Positions 15,368-23,482 are shown, numbered from the stretch's first letter. The stretch: 64,000 nucleotides of DNA from Candidatus Onthovicinus excrementipullorum (GCA_018712345.1 DVHG01000020.1:1-64000); one strand, 5' to 3'. Translations and numbers: made by a program. The notes: generated by a model from the letters alone, not told the origin.

Positions 15368-16749
15368 TAGGCGCCCGCGTCGGCGTACACGGAAATCTCG
15401 GAGAGATCGGCCGCGCCGCGCGCGGCGGTGATCTGGATATCGATCGATTTCACCTGCGGCTGGAATGTGCTGGTGAGCGGATTCTGATGGGCGAACGGAT
15501 CGCGCAGCGCACAGATTCGCTTGTTCCCGACTGTGGTGCCGTCATACATGGCAAACCGGGTCTCCTCATCGGAGAAAATGCGGAACTCCTCTACGCGCTG
15601 CCCCTCGGCAATGTTTTCCCGCAGGGCCACATATTTCAGGCTGCGGCACGGCTTTTCCAGCGTCACGCGGTACCGCGGCTGCGTGGGCGGGAAGCCCTCG
15701 AGCTTGGTGACGGTGCAGGGGATCTTCCGGCTGAACTCGTGGCGGATCAGGCCGCCCAGGTCCTTCAGGCGCGCCACGTCGCGCTCGTCGATCAGGCCGT
15801 CCGTCGTCGGGGGGATGTTCAGGTTCAGGCAGGCGTTCCCGCCCACCGAGGTCAGATAGATCTGAAACAGCTCCTCAAGGGACTTTGGATCCTCATTCGG
15901 GTGCCAGAACCAGCCCTTGCGGATGGAGACATCAATCTCCGAGGGGACAAAGGTCAGCCCCTTGGAGTAGAGAATCCCCGGCATGGTACCGAGATTCTGC
16001 ATGGCGTTATATAAAAAGTCCAGCCGGGCCCCCTCCGCGAGCGGCCCCGCACCCGTCTGCACCTCAGCGTATTTGCACAGCTCGGAGGGCATAACCGCCC
16101 ACTCCGCGTAGCGGGAGGAGCCAGCCTCATTGCCGCACCAGCGCGTGTCCGGTCCATAGTCGTTGAAAATGACGGCGTTCGGCTGGAGGCGGCGGATCAG
16201 CTCAATATACCGCGGAAAGTCATACTCCTGTTTTTTTCCGTTTTTGCCCTCGCCGCACGCATTGTCAAACCAGACGCAGAAGATCTCGCCGTAATTTGTA
16301 AGCAGCTCCGTGAGCTGGTTGCAGAAGTAGTCGTTATATTCCGGCGTGCCGTAGTATTTGGAGTTGCGGTCCCATGGGGAGAGATAGACGCCGAATTTGA
16401 TCCCCCCGCGCCGGCAGGCATCGGATGCCTCCTTGACAATGTCCCCCTTGAACGGGCTGTTTTTGACGCTGTGGTCCGTGTACTGCGACGGCCACAGGCA
16501 GAAGCCGTCGTGGTGCTTGGCGGTGAGGATCAGTCCCTTTAATCCCGCCGCCTTGACCGCTGCCACCCACTGGTCGCAGTCGAGCTTCTGCGGGTTGAAT
16601 TTTTGCGGGTTTTCCTTGCCATTGCCCCACTCCCGGTTGGTAAAGGTGTTCATGCCAAAGTGTATAAAGGCATAGCCCTCCATCGCGAGCCAGTCCAGCT
16701 GACGCCGGGACGGCTTGACACAGGCCGCCTCCTGTAAGAATGGTATCAT
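15307..16749 (-). CDS. Alpha-L-fucosidase (glycoside hydrolase family 29)
   Basis: A 480-aa GH29 enzyme. Typical features in order: FIHFGMNTFTNREWGNG near the N-terminus, LKGLILTAKHHDGFCLWPSQYTDHSVKNSP, the FGVYLSPWDR strand, and IFCVWFDNACGEG carrying the nucleophile Asp. A C-terminal beta-rich part (about 370-470) may be a discoidin-like/carbohydrate-binding domain. It hydrolyses terminal alpha-L-fucose, probably from host or dietary glycans. No signal peptide is visible, so it is probably cytoplasmic. The start was set at ATG 16749, with AAGGA just upstream; ATG 16761 is possible, while the ORF start at 16860 lies within the divergent promoter region and is unlikely. Confidence 0.9.
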   Translation of the reverse strand: MIPFLQEAACVKPSRRQLDWLAMEGYAFIHFGMNTFTNREWGNGKENPQKFNPQKLDCDQWVAAVKAAGLKGLILTAKHHDGFCLWPSQYTDHSVKNSPFKGDIVKEASDACRRGGIKFGVYLSPWDRNSKYYGTPEYNDYFCNQLTELLTNYGEIFCVWFDNACGEGKNGKKQEYDFPRYIELIRRLQPNAVIFNDYGPDTRWCGNEAGSSRYAEWAVMPSELCKYAEVQTGAGPLAEGARLDFLYNAMQNLGTMPGILYSKGLTFVPSEIDVSIRKGWFWHPNEDPKSLEELFQIYLTSVGGNACLNLNIPPTTDGLIDERDVARLKDLGGLIRHEFSRKIPCTVTKLEGFPPTQPRYRVTLEKPCRSLKYVALRENIAEGQRVEEFRIFSDEETRFAMYDGTTVGNKRICALRDPFAHQNPLTSTFQPQVKSIDIQITAARGAADLSEISVYADAGAYHASSTTGAKKGLFRRLLGK

Positions 16750-16816
16750 TTTTTCCTTCATTCCCTTTCCGTGAATTTGTTCCAGTATACCATGGGGCGA
16801 ATTTAGGCGCAAGGAC

Positions 16817-16845
16817 TTGCCGAATTTTTTAAAAAATGATAAAAT
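16817..16845 (+). promoter_or_regulatory. Promoter of the DUF2798 gene
   Basis: TTGCCG, 17 bp, TAAAAT. It places transcription start near 16852, giving a leader of about 105 nt that holds a terminator-like hairpin. Confidence 0.6.
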
Positions 16846-16889
16846 AGTAACACCGTCCATTGGGCGGCAATTGAATATTTCTAAAAATC

Positions 16890-16937
16890 AGCGAGTTGCT
16901 TTCAGCGTAAATCCAGTTGAAAACAACTCGCTTTTTT
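16890..16937 (+). promoter_or_regulatory. Candidate transcription attenuator in the DUF2798 leader
   Basis: AGCGAGTTG...CAACTCGCT followed by TTTTTT is an intrinsic-terminator shape placed between the promoter and the RBS (AAGGGGG) of the next gene. The internal GTTGAAAACAAC gives a competing hairpin, and an earlier stem CCGTCC-ATT-GGGCGG (about 16853) completes a structured leader. I cannot assign it to a known riboswitch class. Confidence 0.55.
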
Positions 16938-16957
16938 GTCTGTAAGGGGGATTTTAA

Positions 16958-17443
16958 ATGCCAAGGAATAAAAAAGAAGGGCTTCTGTTCAGCTTTCTGA
17001 TGTCCGCGGGGATGATCCTGTTTCTGTGCACGATCAATAAGCTGAGCTTTGACGGGGTGAGCTGGTGGAACATTTTTCAGATCGTGATCCACTATCCGAT
17101 TGAGGTTTTGTTTGTCATGCTGGTATCCGACTATGTTGCATCGCCGCTGAAAAACAGGCTGATCGCGCGGATCGCCACAGAGCACGAGAGCAAAAACACC
17201 ATGATTGTGTTCAACGCGCTGTGCCTGGTCACGTTGATGTCCGCAATCATGACGATCTGCGGTCCCATTATCGGGGATATCGGCTACTGGAACCGGGAAT
17301 TTTTCGCCTGGGTATTCATCTCATGGTTTGACCGGTGGCGGATGAACTTCTGCATGGCGCTGTTTATCAATCTGCTGATCGTCGGCCCCTTCAGCCGCAA
17401 GATGCTGGCAATTTATCAGCGCCGGGAGCAGACAGCCGCGTAA
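16958..17443 (+). CDS. DUF2798 integral membrane protein
   Basis: A 161-aa protein with four hydrophobic segments: LLFSFLMSAGMILFLC (about 9-24), IFQIVIHYPIEVLFVMLV (about 40-57), VFNALCLVTLMSAIMTI (about 84-100) and FCMALFINLLIVGPF (about 131-145). It resembles the DUF2798 family, whose function is unknown. Strong Shine-Dalgarno (AAGGGGG) before ATG. The structured leader with a terminator suggests conditional expression, which would fit a transporter-like or stress role, but this is inference. Monocistronic: a hairpin follows and the next gene is convergent. Confidence 0.75.
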   Translation: MPRNKKEGLLFSFLMSAGMILFLCTINKLSFDGVSWWNIFQIVIHYPIEVLFVMLVSDYVASPLKNRLIARIATEHESKNTMIVFNALCLVTLMSAIMTICGPIIGDIGYWNREFFAWVFISWFDRWRMNFCMALFINLLIVGPFSRKMLAIYQRREQTAA

Positions 17444-17450
17444 AATATAA

Positions 17451-17483
17451 ATTCAACGCCCTGAAACCGGGCGCTGAACTTTT
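17451..17483 (+). terminator. Terminator after the DUF2798 gene
   Basis: TTCAACGCCC - TGAAACC - GGGCGCTGAA, one mismatch, followed by CTTTTAA. It overlaps the stop of the convergent ferredoxin-like gene. Confidence 0.6.
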
Positions 17484-18165
17484 AATCCAGAATGCGGCCG
17501 TCCGTGGTGATGGTGTATACCTGCCACGGGATAAATTTTTTGCTGGCCTGAATGGCCTGCCTGGCGGCATTTTCAATCCCGCCACAGCAGGGGACCTCCA
17601 TCCGTACGACTGTTACGCTCTGGATGTCGTTTTCCCGGATGATCTGCGTTAGCTTATCCGTGTAATCCAGACCGTCCAGCTTGGGGCAGCCGATAAGTGT
17701 GACATGGCCGCGGATAAAATCCTCATGGAAATTTCCATAGGCGTAGGCCGTGCAGTCGGCGGCGATCAGCAGCTTTGCCCCATCAAAATAGGGGGCGTTG
17801 ACCGGGACCAGCTTGATCTGGACGGGCCACTGGCTCAGGCGTGAGGTGTTCCGGACGGTAGCTTCTGCCCCCGCCGGATGCGCGATGCGGCGTGACTGCG
17901 TCCCGGGGCACCCGCACGGCAATGGGGCCTGGCCCCTTTTCGCCTGTACGGCCTGTTCATCATAGGCGGCGGCCTCCCGCATTACAAACGAGATTGCACC
18001 AGTGGGGCAGGCGGGAAGACAGTCTCCCAGACCGTCACAGTAGTCGTCGCGCAGCAGGCGTGCCTTCCCATCGACCATCCCGATGGCCCCCTCATGGCAG
18101 GCCTGTGCACAGGCGCCGCACCCGTTGCATTTATCCTCATCGATTTGGATAATTTTTCGGATCAT
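17482..18165 (-). CDS. 4Fe-4S ferredoxin-domain protein
   Basis: A 227-aa protein starting MIRKIIQIDEDKCNGCGACAQACHEGAI. It has two 4Fe-4S motifs: CNGCGACAQAC (about 13-23) and CDGLGDCLPACP (about 44-55). The rest (SQWPVQIKLVPVNAPYFDGAKLLIAADCTAYAYGNFHEDFIRGHVTLIGCPKLDG and VPCCGG) is conserved among iron-sulfur proteins of anaerobes, with further cysteines that could bind metal. It is likely a redox or electron-transfer accessory protein. The start at 18165 has GGAGG eight nt upstream; the longer ORF to 18414 runs into the divergent regulator and is rejected. It is divergent from a Crp/Fnr-type regulator, its probable controller. Confidence 0.85.
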   Translation of the reverse strand: MIRKIIQIDEDKCNGCGACAQACHEGAIGMVDGKARLLRDDYCDGLGDCLPACPTGAISFVMREAAAYDEQAVQAKRGQAPLPCGCPGTQSRRIAHPAGAEATVRNTSRLSQWPVQIKLVPVNAPYFDGAKLLIAADCTAYAYGNFHEDFIRGHVTLIGCPKLDGLDYTDKLTQIIRENDIQSVTVVRMEVPCCGGIENAARQAIQASKKFIPWQVYTITTDGRILD

Positions 18166-18187
18166 CTGAATCCCTCCACAGTCGGTA

Positions 18188-18216
18188 TTGATTTGACCTT
18201 TCGGGGATATTATAAT
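18188..18216 (+). promoter_or_regulatory. Promoter of the Crp/Fnr regulator gene
   Basis: TTGATT, 17 bp, TATAAT in the 95-bp divergent intergenic region; about 45 nt before the ATG. Confidence 0.65.
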
Positions 18217-18236
18217 GGAATTGTCACATGTATTCT

Positions 18237-18250
18237 GTTGTAAAAACAAC
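18237..18250 (+). promoter_or_regulatory. Palindromic operator candidate before the Crp/Fnr gene
   Basis: GTTGT-AAAA-ACAAC is a perfect palindrome ending 10 bp before the ATG and about 20 bp downstream of the -10. It is the best visible candidate for the binding site of the Crp/Fnr protein (autoregulation). It does not match the classical E. coli FNR or CRP consensus. Confidence 0.45.
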
Positions 18251-18260
18251 GAGGTGAAAA

Positions 18261-18941
18261 ATGGAGCCAGAAATTTTAGGGAAATCGCCGCTCTTCCGTG
18301 GATTCTCTGGGGAAGAGCTTCGCTCCCTTTTGAAAGAGCTGGGCGGCAGTGTGCGCACATATGGCCGCCAGTCGTTTTTGCTGCGTGCGGGGGAGCGGAC
18401 GGAACAGTTTGCACTGCTGCTGGAGGGAGAGGTTACGATCATTCAGGAGGATTTCTGGGGGAACCGCAATATCGTCGCCCAAATTATGCCCGGCGAAGTG
18501 TTTGCCGAGAGCTATGCCTGTGTACCCGGCAGCGTACTGCGCGTGAGCGCCTGTGCACAGACGGACTGCCGGGTGATGTGGCTGGATATGCGGCATCTGT
18601 TGGATGCCGCTTCCCGGGGTGACACTCCACGCCGGCTGCTCCGTAACCTGACGGCCATTCTGGCCGCGAAAAATTTGATGATGAATGAAAAGATTACCCA
18701 CCTCTCCCAGCGGACAATCCGGGAAAAGCTGCTGTCCTTCCTCTCCGCGGAATCAGGGCGGTGCGGCAGCGCGGAGTTTGATATTGCCTTCAGCCGGCAG
18801 CAGATGGCGGACTACCTCTCCGTGGACAGGAGCGCCCTCTCTGCCGAGCTTGGGCGCATGCGGGACGAGGGAATCCTCGCCTTCCACCGCAATCACTTCC
18901 ACCTCCTGCGCGCCGGGGACAGGGAAATCCATCAGGCGTAA
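18261..18941 (+). CDS. Crp/Fnr family transcriptional regulator
   Basis: A 226-aa regulator. The N-terminal cyclic-nucleotide-binding-type beta-roll (about 8-115) includes LLLEGEVTIIQEDFWGN and MPGEVFAES. A long dimerisation helix (about 120-150) leads to a C-terminal winged helix with FDIAFSRQQMADYLSVDRSALSAELGRMRDEGIL (about 172-205). No N-terminal cysteine cluster of the FNR type is present, so it probably senses its signal through the beta-roll or haem. In many anaerobes such regulators control a neighbouring ferredoxin-type or hybrid-cluster protein in response to nitrosative or oxidative stress; the divergent ferredoxin gene here fits. GAGGTGAAAA precedes ATG. Confidence 0.9.
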   Translation: MEPEILGKSPLFRGFSGEELRSLLKELGGSVRTYGRQSFLLRAGERTEQFALLLEGEVTIIQEDFWGNRNIVAQIMPGEVFAESYACVPGSVLRVSACAQTDCRVMWLDMRHLLDAASRGDTPRRLLRNLTAILAAKNLMMNEKITHLSQRTIREKLLSFLSAESGRCGSAEFDIAFSRQQMADYLSVDRSALSAELGRMRDEGILAFHRNHFHLLRAGDREIHQA

Positions 18942-18944
18942 AAA

Positions 18945-18980
18945 AACAGCCCGGGATCCATGGAGGAATCCCGGGCTGTT
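18945..18980. terminator. Bidirectional terminator between Crp/Fnr and PadR genes
   Basis: AACAGCCCGGGATCC - ATGGAGG - AATCCCGGGCTGTT, a long stem with an A-run before it (giving U on the minus strand). Shared by the convergent genes. Confidence 0.8.
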
Positions 18981-18993
18981 GTGCTGTATATGG

Positions 18994-19380
18994 TTATTTG
19001 CTGGAAAAAACTTTATCCACGCCCCTGCGCAGACGCTTGTACTCCGCCGTCAGCTCGGTAAGGTAGGTCCTGCCGCTGTCCGTAATGGCATAGTACTTGC
19101 GGGTGCGGTTGTCCGGGGACATTTCCACCCCCGCCTCTTCAATGTACCCAAACCCCGCGAGGCGGTAAATCGCCGGATACAGCGTGGCCACCTGATAGAT
19201 GCCGCCGCTCTTGCGGGTGAGCTCCTGCATCATCTCATAGACGTATTTTTTGCCGTCCTTTAAAATATGGAGCAGCATCATTTCCACGGTGGCTTTTTTG
19301 AAGTTTTCATTCATACTTACGGCAGTGCCGCTTTTGTTCTGTCGTTCTTTCAGCTGCATAGTAATTACCTGACTTTTCAT
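18994..19380 (-). CDS. PadR family transcriptional regulator
   Basis: About 128 aa. The winged-helix PadR domain covers MNENFKKATVEMMLLHILKDGKKYVYEMMQEL...GGIYQVATLYPAIYRLAGFGYIEE and the wing ...NRTRKYYAITDSGRTYLTELTAEYKRLRRGVDKVF, ending in a short dimerisation helix. PadR proteins are usually repressors that respond to small molecules or drugs. The start is uncertain: ATG 19380 has AGGGA 11 nt upstream, but 19359 or 19314 (MNENF..., the usual family start) are possible. The ORF start at 19704 lies upstream of the predicted promoter and is rejected. The target may be its own promoter; no adjacent transporter is seen. Confidence 0.85.
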   Translation of the reverse strand: MKSQVITMQLKERQNKSGTAVSMNENFKKATVEMMLLHILKDGKKYVYEMMQELTRKSGGIYQVATLYPAIYRLAGFGYIEEAGVEMSPDNRTRKYYAITDSGRTYLTELTAEYKRLRRGVDKVFSSK

Positions 19381-19521
19381 TAAATTTTGTTCCCTGTGGC
19401 TGCCAAGCGGCCTGTTGAAAAAACAACTGCAATGGAAGCAGGGAGAGGCCTGCCGGGAATATCCACATCCGGCCATGGGCCTGAGGTACAGAATAATGTA
19501 ACGCAATATTCCTTTTTTACC

Positions 19522-19550
19522 ATTATACCATGTAAAAATTTTAGTGTAAA
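19522..19550 (-). promoter_or_regulatory. Promoter and candidate operator of the PadR gene
   Basis: On the minus strand TTTACA, 17 bp, TATAAT. The -10 lies inside an imperfect palindrome (TTTTTAC...GTAAAAA), compatible with autorepression. The implied 5' leader is about 135 nt with no gene in it. Confidence 0.5.
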
Positions 19551-19737
19551 TATAAAAAACAAATATGAAATGAATGATCTTTCGGCGCGAAAAAAGTCGA
19601 TTATTGTGCAGAAAAGCAAAAGGAATGTGTGAAAGCGGAAATGAAACGTACTTTCCCTTTAGTGTGTCTGCAGACAACTGACCGAGGCTGCGGGTAGAAC
19701 ACACGGAAAACCGGGCGGGATTTTTATGTGATCAAAA

Positions 19738-19762
19738 AAATCCCCGCCGGGTAGGCGGGGAA
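19738..19762 (-). terminator. Terminator of the 170-aa membrane protein gene
   Basis: On the minus strand CCCCGCC - TACCC - GGCGGGG - ATTTTTTT, directly after the gene. Confidence 0.85.
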
Positions 19763-19768
19763 CGGTAG

Positions 19769-20281
19769 TCAGCTCTGCTCTTCTTCTCCATCGGCACGGA
19801 AACGGTATACTGTCCGAAAAATCCATGCGGCCGTGATGAAAAGGAAAACAGCATACAGGGGATAGAGTTTTTCCAAACTGAACGGTCCGGTGTACATCAG
19901 CACGTTGTAATAGTTCAGCGCCATAACGCGGTCGAACATGGCAATGTAAAAGCCGGGGATTACGTTGATCACCATCATCAGGCAGGCGGCAATGATCATG
20001 CACAGGGAGCTCTCGTGGCCGGTCCGCTTGTAGTCCTTGATGGAGAAGATCAGCGTGACCAGCGCGATCACAGCCCCCGGGATAATGAATGGGAGCAGAC
20101 GCCCATATGCGCCGGAGACGAGCTCGTGCGCGCTGTCATTGCGCCACTGCAGGGTAAAGGTGGAGATCACCTGCGCGCCGGTGGAGGCGTTGAGCAGGCA
20201 GGAGATGATCATCAGAATGCAGTAGAGGATCAGCAGGGCCGACAGAACGCCGAAGAACCCACGCCTTTTGTCTTGATTCAC
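19769..20281 (-). CDS. Hypothetical integral membrane protein
   Basis: A 170-aa protein with four hydrophobic segments: FGVLSALLILYCILMIISCLL (about 10-30), LLPFIIPGAVIALVTLIFSI (about 62-81), LCMIIAACLMMVINVIPGF (about 93-111) and LYPLYAVFLFITAAWIFRTV (about 139-158). Ends in an acidic tail (DGEEEQS). No family recognised. It starts with GTG after GGGAG and has its own promoter and terminator, so it is a single-gene unit. Confidence 0.65.
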   Translation of the reverse strand: MNQDKRRGFFGVLSALLILYCILMIISCLLNASTGAQVISTFTLQWRNDSAHELVSGAYGRLLPFIIPGAVIALVTLIFSIKDYKRTGHESSLCMIIAACLMMVINVIPGFYIAMFDRVMALNYYNVLMYTGPFSLEKLYPLYAVFLFITAAWIFRTVYRFRADGEEEQS

Positions 20282-20315
20282 GGTGGCAGGACTCCCATCT
20301 TATATGTTGAACCCT

Positions 20316-20344
20316 ATTGTAACAGATTTCACTTTAAAAGTAAA
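20316..20344 (-). promoter_or_regulatory. Promoter of the 170-aa membrane protein gene
   Basis: On the minus strand TTTACT, 17 bp, TACAAT, about 35 nt before the GTG start. Confidence 0.5.
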
Positions 20345-20380
20345 TGGAAATCCGGTGCCCGCATGGACAGAGACCGGCCG

Positions 20381-21460
20381 TCAGGAGAGCAGGCGCCCGG
20401 TGATTTCCTGGGCCAGGGCATCCACCTGATCAAAATCCATTGCCGGGATGTAAAAGCGCTCCAGCCGGTCGTGGATGGATTTGGCATTCTTCAGCAGAGA
20501 GATGGACTCGTCGATCAGCTGTGCCGCGGCGCGGCGGTTAAATTTCAGGCGGCAGCGGTGTTCACCCAGGACCTCTTCTTCCAGAAAGCGGCGGGCGTGG
20601 ATCCTGCGCGCCGGTTCAAAGGGCAGCCGGTGGAAGGAATTCTCCGTAAACACGGCCAGATCGGCGGCGGGGATGATGATGTGCTCAATATCCTGACAGA
20701 CGGACATGGGGCAGAGGCAGGAGATGACGTCCAGCCCGGCCGCGAGCGCGTAGCTGCGCAACAGGCGGATCAGATAGCGGCTGACCGCACCGTATTCATC
20801 GTCCAGGGCGATCACGCGGCGGCAGAGGAGCGGCAGGGTGCCGGCTTTGACGACGATGCCGTCCGGTGTGATGCCGCTCAGATAGCGCCGGTGCTCGGTG
20901 CCGATTTTTCCGTTCGGCTTGCCGAATTCCCGCGCCGCAAAGCGGGAGGCATAGTTGCGGATCTTATCAATATGGACACTCGGGGCCAGCAGGCGCTTGT
21001 TTTCCTCCAGCAGGGTGCCGGCCGCGCTCAGGAATCGGGAGGAGCGGCGGTGCATTTCCTGGTTGAGTGCGGCCGTCTCCCGGATGGCACCGGCCTGCTC
21101 CCTGAGCCGGTCCGCGTCCCAGAATTCGCCCAGATTGAGGATCTCCTCCACGGCACCGGGGAATTTTGGGTCCATCGTGTGCGGGGCCGTGCCGTCCATC
21201 AGGCAGGCCTTGATCTCCGGGATCCGGACGGCGTCCAGTGAGCCCGGGTCTGAGGAGCAGTTGAGCCGCTCCACAAAGAGTCCGGCTTTCTCCACCTCGG
21301 CCGCGATGCGCTTCATGAGCCCGGATTTACCCGTGCCGGGCCCGCCTTTGATGATGTAAACTTTCCAGTCGCCGTAAGCGTCATAGAGCCCGTCGAAAAG
21401 GGAGACAAAGCCGCCGGGCGTATTTGCTCCCGCAAAAAAAGAGACCTGGTTCTCGCTCAT
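20381..21460 (-). CDS. PRK06851-type P-loop ATPase
   Basis: A 359-aa protein of a conserved Firmicute ATPase family (PRK06851-like). The Walker A motif KGGPGTGKSGLMKRI lies at about 38-52 after the typical FFAGANTPGGFVSLFDGL. In this family a second, similar domain follows; here the second half begins with EHRRYLSGITPDGIVV, but its P-loop is replaced by DDEYGAVSRYLIRLL, so only the first site looks able to bind nucleotide. Function is uncharacterised. No operon partner: 94 bp separate it from ylmH, transcribed the same way. ATG start in a purine-rich context. Confidence 0.78.
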   Translation of the reverse strand: MSENQVSFFAGANTPGGFVSLFDGLYDAYGDWKVYIIKGGPGTGKSGLMKRIAAEVEKAGLFVERLNCSSDPGSLDAVRIPEIKACLMDGTAPHTMDPKFPGAVEEILNLGEFWDADRLREQAGAIRETAALNQEMHRRSSRFLSAAGTLLEENKRLLAPSVHIDKIRNYASRFAAREFGKPNGKIGTEHRRYLSGITPDGIVVKAGTLPLLCRRVIALDDEYGAVSRYLIRLLRSYALAAGLDVISCLCPMSVCQDIEHIIIPAADLAVFTENSFHRLPFEPARRIHARRFLEEEVLGEHRCRLKFNRRAAAQLIDESISLLKNAKSIHDRLERFYIPAMDFDQVDALAQEITGRLLS

Positions 21461-21554
21461 TGCAATCCCTCCAATATGACACGCGTTTACTCGCTGCGTT
21501 TCTATTGCCAGTTTATTCCAAAACTGTAAGATTGCTACCGGGAACCGGTCTGTT

Positions 21555-22340
21555 TCAGTATTTTTCTGCCGTGATCTTGATCCTGCCGGACTTTGTTGTG
21601 CCGTCGATTGAGCAGATGCGGCACTTCCCCTTGCCCCGGAGGGTCACGGTATCCCCTGCGCTGAGCAGCTTTTCCGGCTTGGCGACGGGGACGGAGTTGA
21701 CAAAGACTGTCCCGCGCGCCACGGCTGCCGCAGCAAGGGAGCGGGAGAGGCCGAAGCAGGCCGCGGCGATGGCGTCCAGCCGGGGGGATTTGACGCTGAG
21801 GAAGAGCTCTTTCCCGGCGGCGGGCGCGATGGCGAGGGTCCGCATCTCTTCCACCGTGCAGCGGAGCGCGGCGTGACCGGCGGAGGTGAAGTGCTCCGCT
21901 ATGTAGCCCGCCATCTGCCGGAGCACAATGATCTGGCACCCCTCCTCTGTGACGAGGAGATCCCCGATCATCTCGCGCCGGATTCCAAGGGCCAGCAGCG
22001 CGCCGAGGTAGTCCCGATGCCCCGCGGCGCTGAAGGCGTCCTTGTGCGCCCGGACGACACACAGCGGGCAGAGCTCCGGCTCCTGTTCAAAATACTGGGG
22101 CAGTGCCGTGCCATCCCCGCCCGCGATGTAATCAGGGAGAAAAATGCATACCGTGCGCTCGGCCTCGGGATATCCGCCATAAAAGGCGCATCCCGGATAC
22201 AGATGTTCTGTGCGTGCGATCGCCTCGGCCTCCGCGCGCTGTGCCGGGGTCAGGAAGTGTGTGTGCGTGAGCCGGTATTCCGCATCCCGCGTGCGCGCCT
22301 TGTCCAGCAGCGCCCCGCGGAGCAAACTTTTTTCGTCCAT
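21555..22340 (-). CDS. ylmH: YlmH-family RNA-binding protein (S4 domain)
   Basis: A 261-aa protein with the YlmH plan: an N-terminal helical region with LTHTHFLTPAQR and FYGGYPEAERTVCIFLPDY, a central domain with HRDYLGALLALGIRREMIGDLLV, and a C-terminal S4 RNA-binding domain (about 180-245: SPRLDAIAAACFGLSRSLAAAAVARGTVFVNSVPVAKPEKLLSAGDTVTLRGKGK). In Firmicutes YlmH is a ribosome-associated quality-control factor that recognises peptidyl-tRNA on obstructed large subunits. It usually lies in the division cluster; here it follows the asparaginase gene by 11 bp. Confidence 0.9.
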   Translation of the reverse strand: MDEKSLLRGALLDKARTRDAEYRLTHTHFLTPAQRAEAEAIARTEHLYPGCAFYGGYPEAERTVCIFLPDYIAGGDGTALPQYFEQEPELCPLCVVRAHKDAFSAAGHRDYLGALLALGIRREMIGDLLVTEEGCQIIVLRQMAGYIAEHFTSAGHAALRCTVEEMRTLAIAPAAGKELFLSVKSPRLDAIAAACFGLSRSLAAAAVARGTVFVNSVPVAKPEKLLSAGDTVTLRGKGKCRICSIDGTTKSGRIKITAEKY

Positions 22341-22351
22341 AGGTCCTCCGG

Positions 22352-23347
22352 TTATTCGATGGTTTCAAAGCAGATGTCCCGCAGGGGGAGATCCGCAGCG
22401 GTATTCGGCGTATTGCAGCAGTAGACCATCTTGACGTAGGCCGCCGCCGTTGACACACCCGGCAGCGGGACGGCTCCGGCGTCCATGAGCTGCTGGGTGG
22501 TGCTGTACCGGTCCCCGCGGTGGGCGGGCGTGAAGTAGCTGGGAATTCCCTGTTCGACGCACCGCCGGATGAATTTCGTCAGGCTGCCGCGCCCTTCGGT
22601 CTGCCCCGTCCCCGAGTGATACAGGCAGTGCAGTACAGCGGTGCATCCGGTGAGATCAAAGACCCCGTAGTTGATCCCGGGATACGCCTTGATCAGCGCG
22701 ACGCGGCGGTCAAACGCAATTCCCGTGGGGAAGGCGGGCTTGCGGCTCTGATTCAGCTCCTGTGCTGTGGGATTCTGCGGAGCCTGTTCAGGAATAAATT
22801 GATGATCGGAAATCGTGCCCAGCGGCACACCGCCGTAGGAGTGCAGGCGCGCCCCGCAGGCCGTGATCTCCTCCAGCCGGGCGGCGAGGTGGATCCGGCA
22901 CGGCTCCCCGTCGTTGGCATAGGCGGCGAATATACCCCGCAGCCCGCCGGTGCGGATGAAATCTACGGCGCCCTGTACATTGATGTGTGCGTTGCTGCGC
23001 GGGTCGTTCGGCTCATAGGCGGCGCTCACCAGTACGATTGGAATCGGTGTATCATTGAGCGTATAGGCCAGAGCGGCGCCGGTATAACAGAGGGTATCCG
23101 TCCCATGTGTGATAAGGATCCCGCTGTATTCCTCCCAGTGCAGCGTGCGTACGGTCCGGGCGATCCAGTCCCAGGTCTCCGGCCGGGCGTTCTCACTCAA
23201 AATATTGATCGGCGAAAAAACTTCATATTCCTGACCGGCCAGCGCACGGCCGATTGCCGGGTTCTCGCGCTCCGATACGCGGATGATCCCGTTGTCCGTA
23301 CTGCTGCCGATGGTTCCGCCCGTTGTGATGACGGCGATCTTTTTCAT
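22352..23347 (-). CDS. L-asparaginase
   Basis: A 331-aa type I-like asparaginase converting L-asparagine to aspartate and ammonia. The first catalytic threonine is in ITTGGTIGSS (about 6-15); the second is in ILITHGTDTLCYTGAAL (about 84-100), followed by the conserved VLVSAAYEPNDPRSNAHINV. No signal peptide, so it is cytoplasmic. I placed the start at the second ATG (23347), because the GGGGG Shine-Dalgarno would touch the first ATG (23353). It is the first gene of a probable two-gene unit with ylmH. Confidence 0.88.
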   Translation of the reverse strand: MKKIAVITTGGTIGSSTDNGIIRVSERENPAIGRALAGQEYEVFSPINILSENARPETWDWIARTVRTLHWEEYSGILITHGTDTLCYTGAALAYTLNDTPIPIVLVSAAYEPNDPRSNAHINVQGAVDFIRTGGLRGIFAAYANDGEPCRIHLAARLEEITACGARLHSYGGVPLGTISDHQFIPEQAPQNPTAQELNQSRKPAFPTGIAFDRRVALIKAYPGINYGVFDLTGCTAVLHCLYHSGTGQTEGRGSLTKFIRRCVEQGIPSYFTPAHRGDRYSTTQQLMDAGAVPLPGVSTAAAYVKMVYCCNTPNTAADLPLRDICFETIE

Positions 23348-23482
23348 GTACATCCCCCTGTATTATTATAAATTTGATCGGAATTTCCCACAAGCCCCTT
23401 GTTTCGACAAATTTTGTGCGGCGGAGCAGTTATAATCCGGCATGTACAGAATATTTACTGCTCAGCAGAAAGGATGAGTGAG

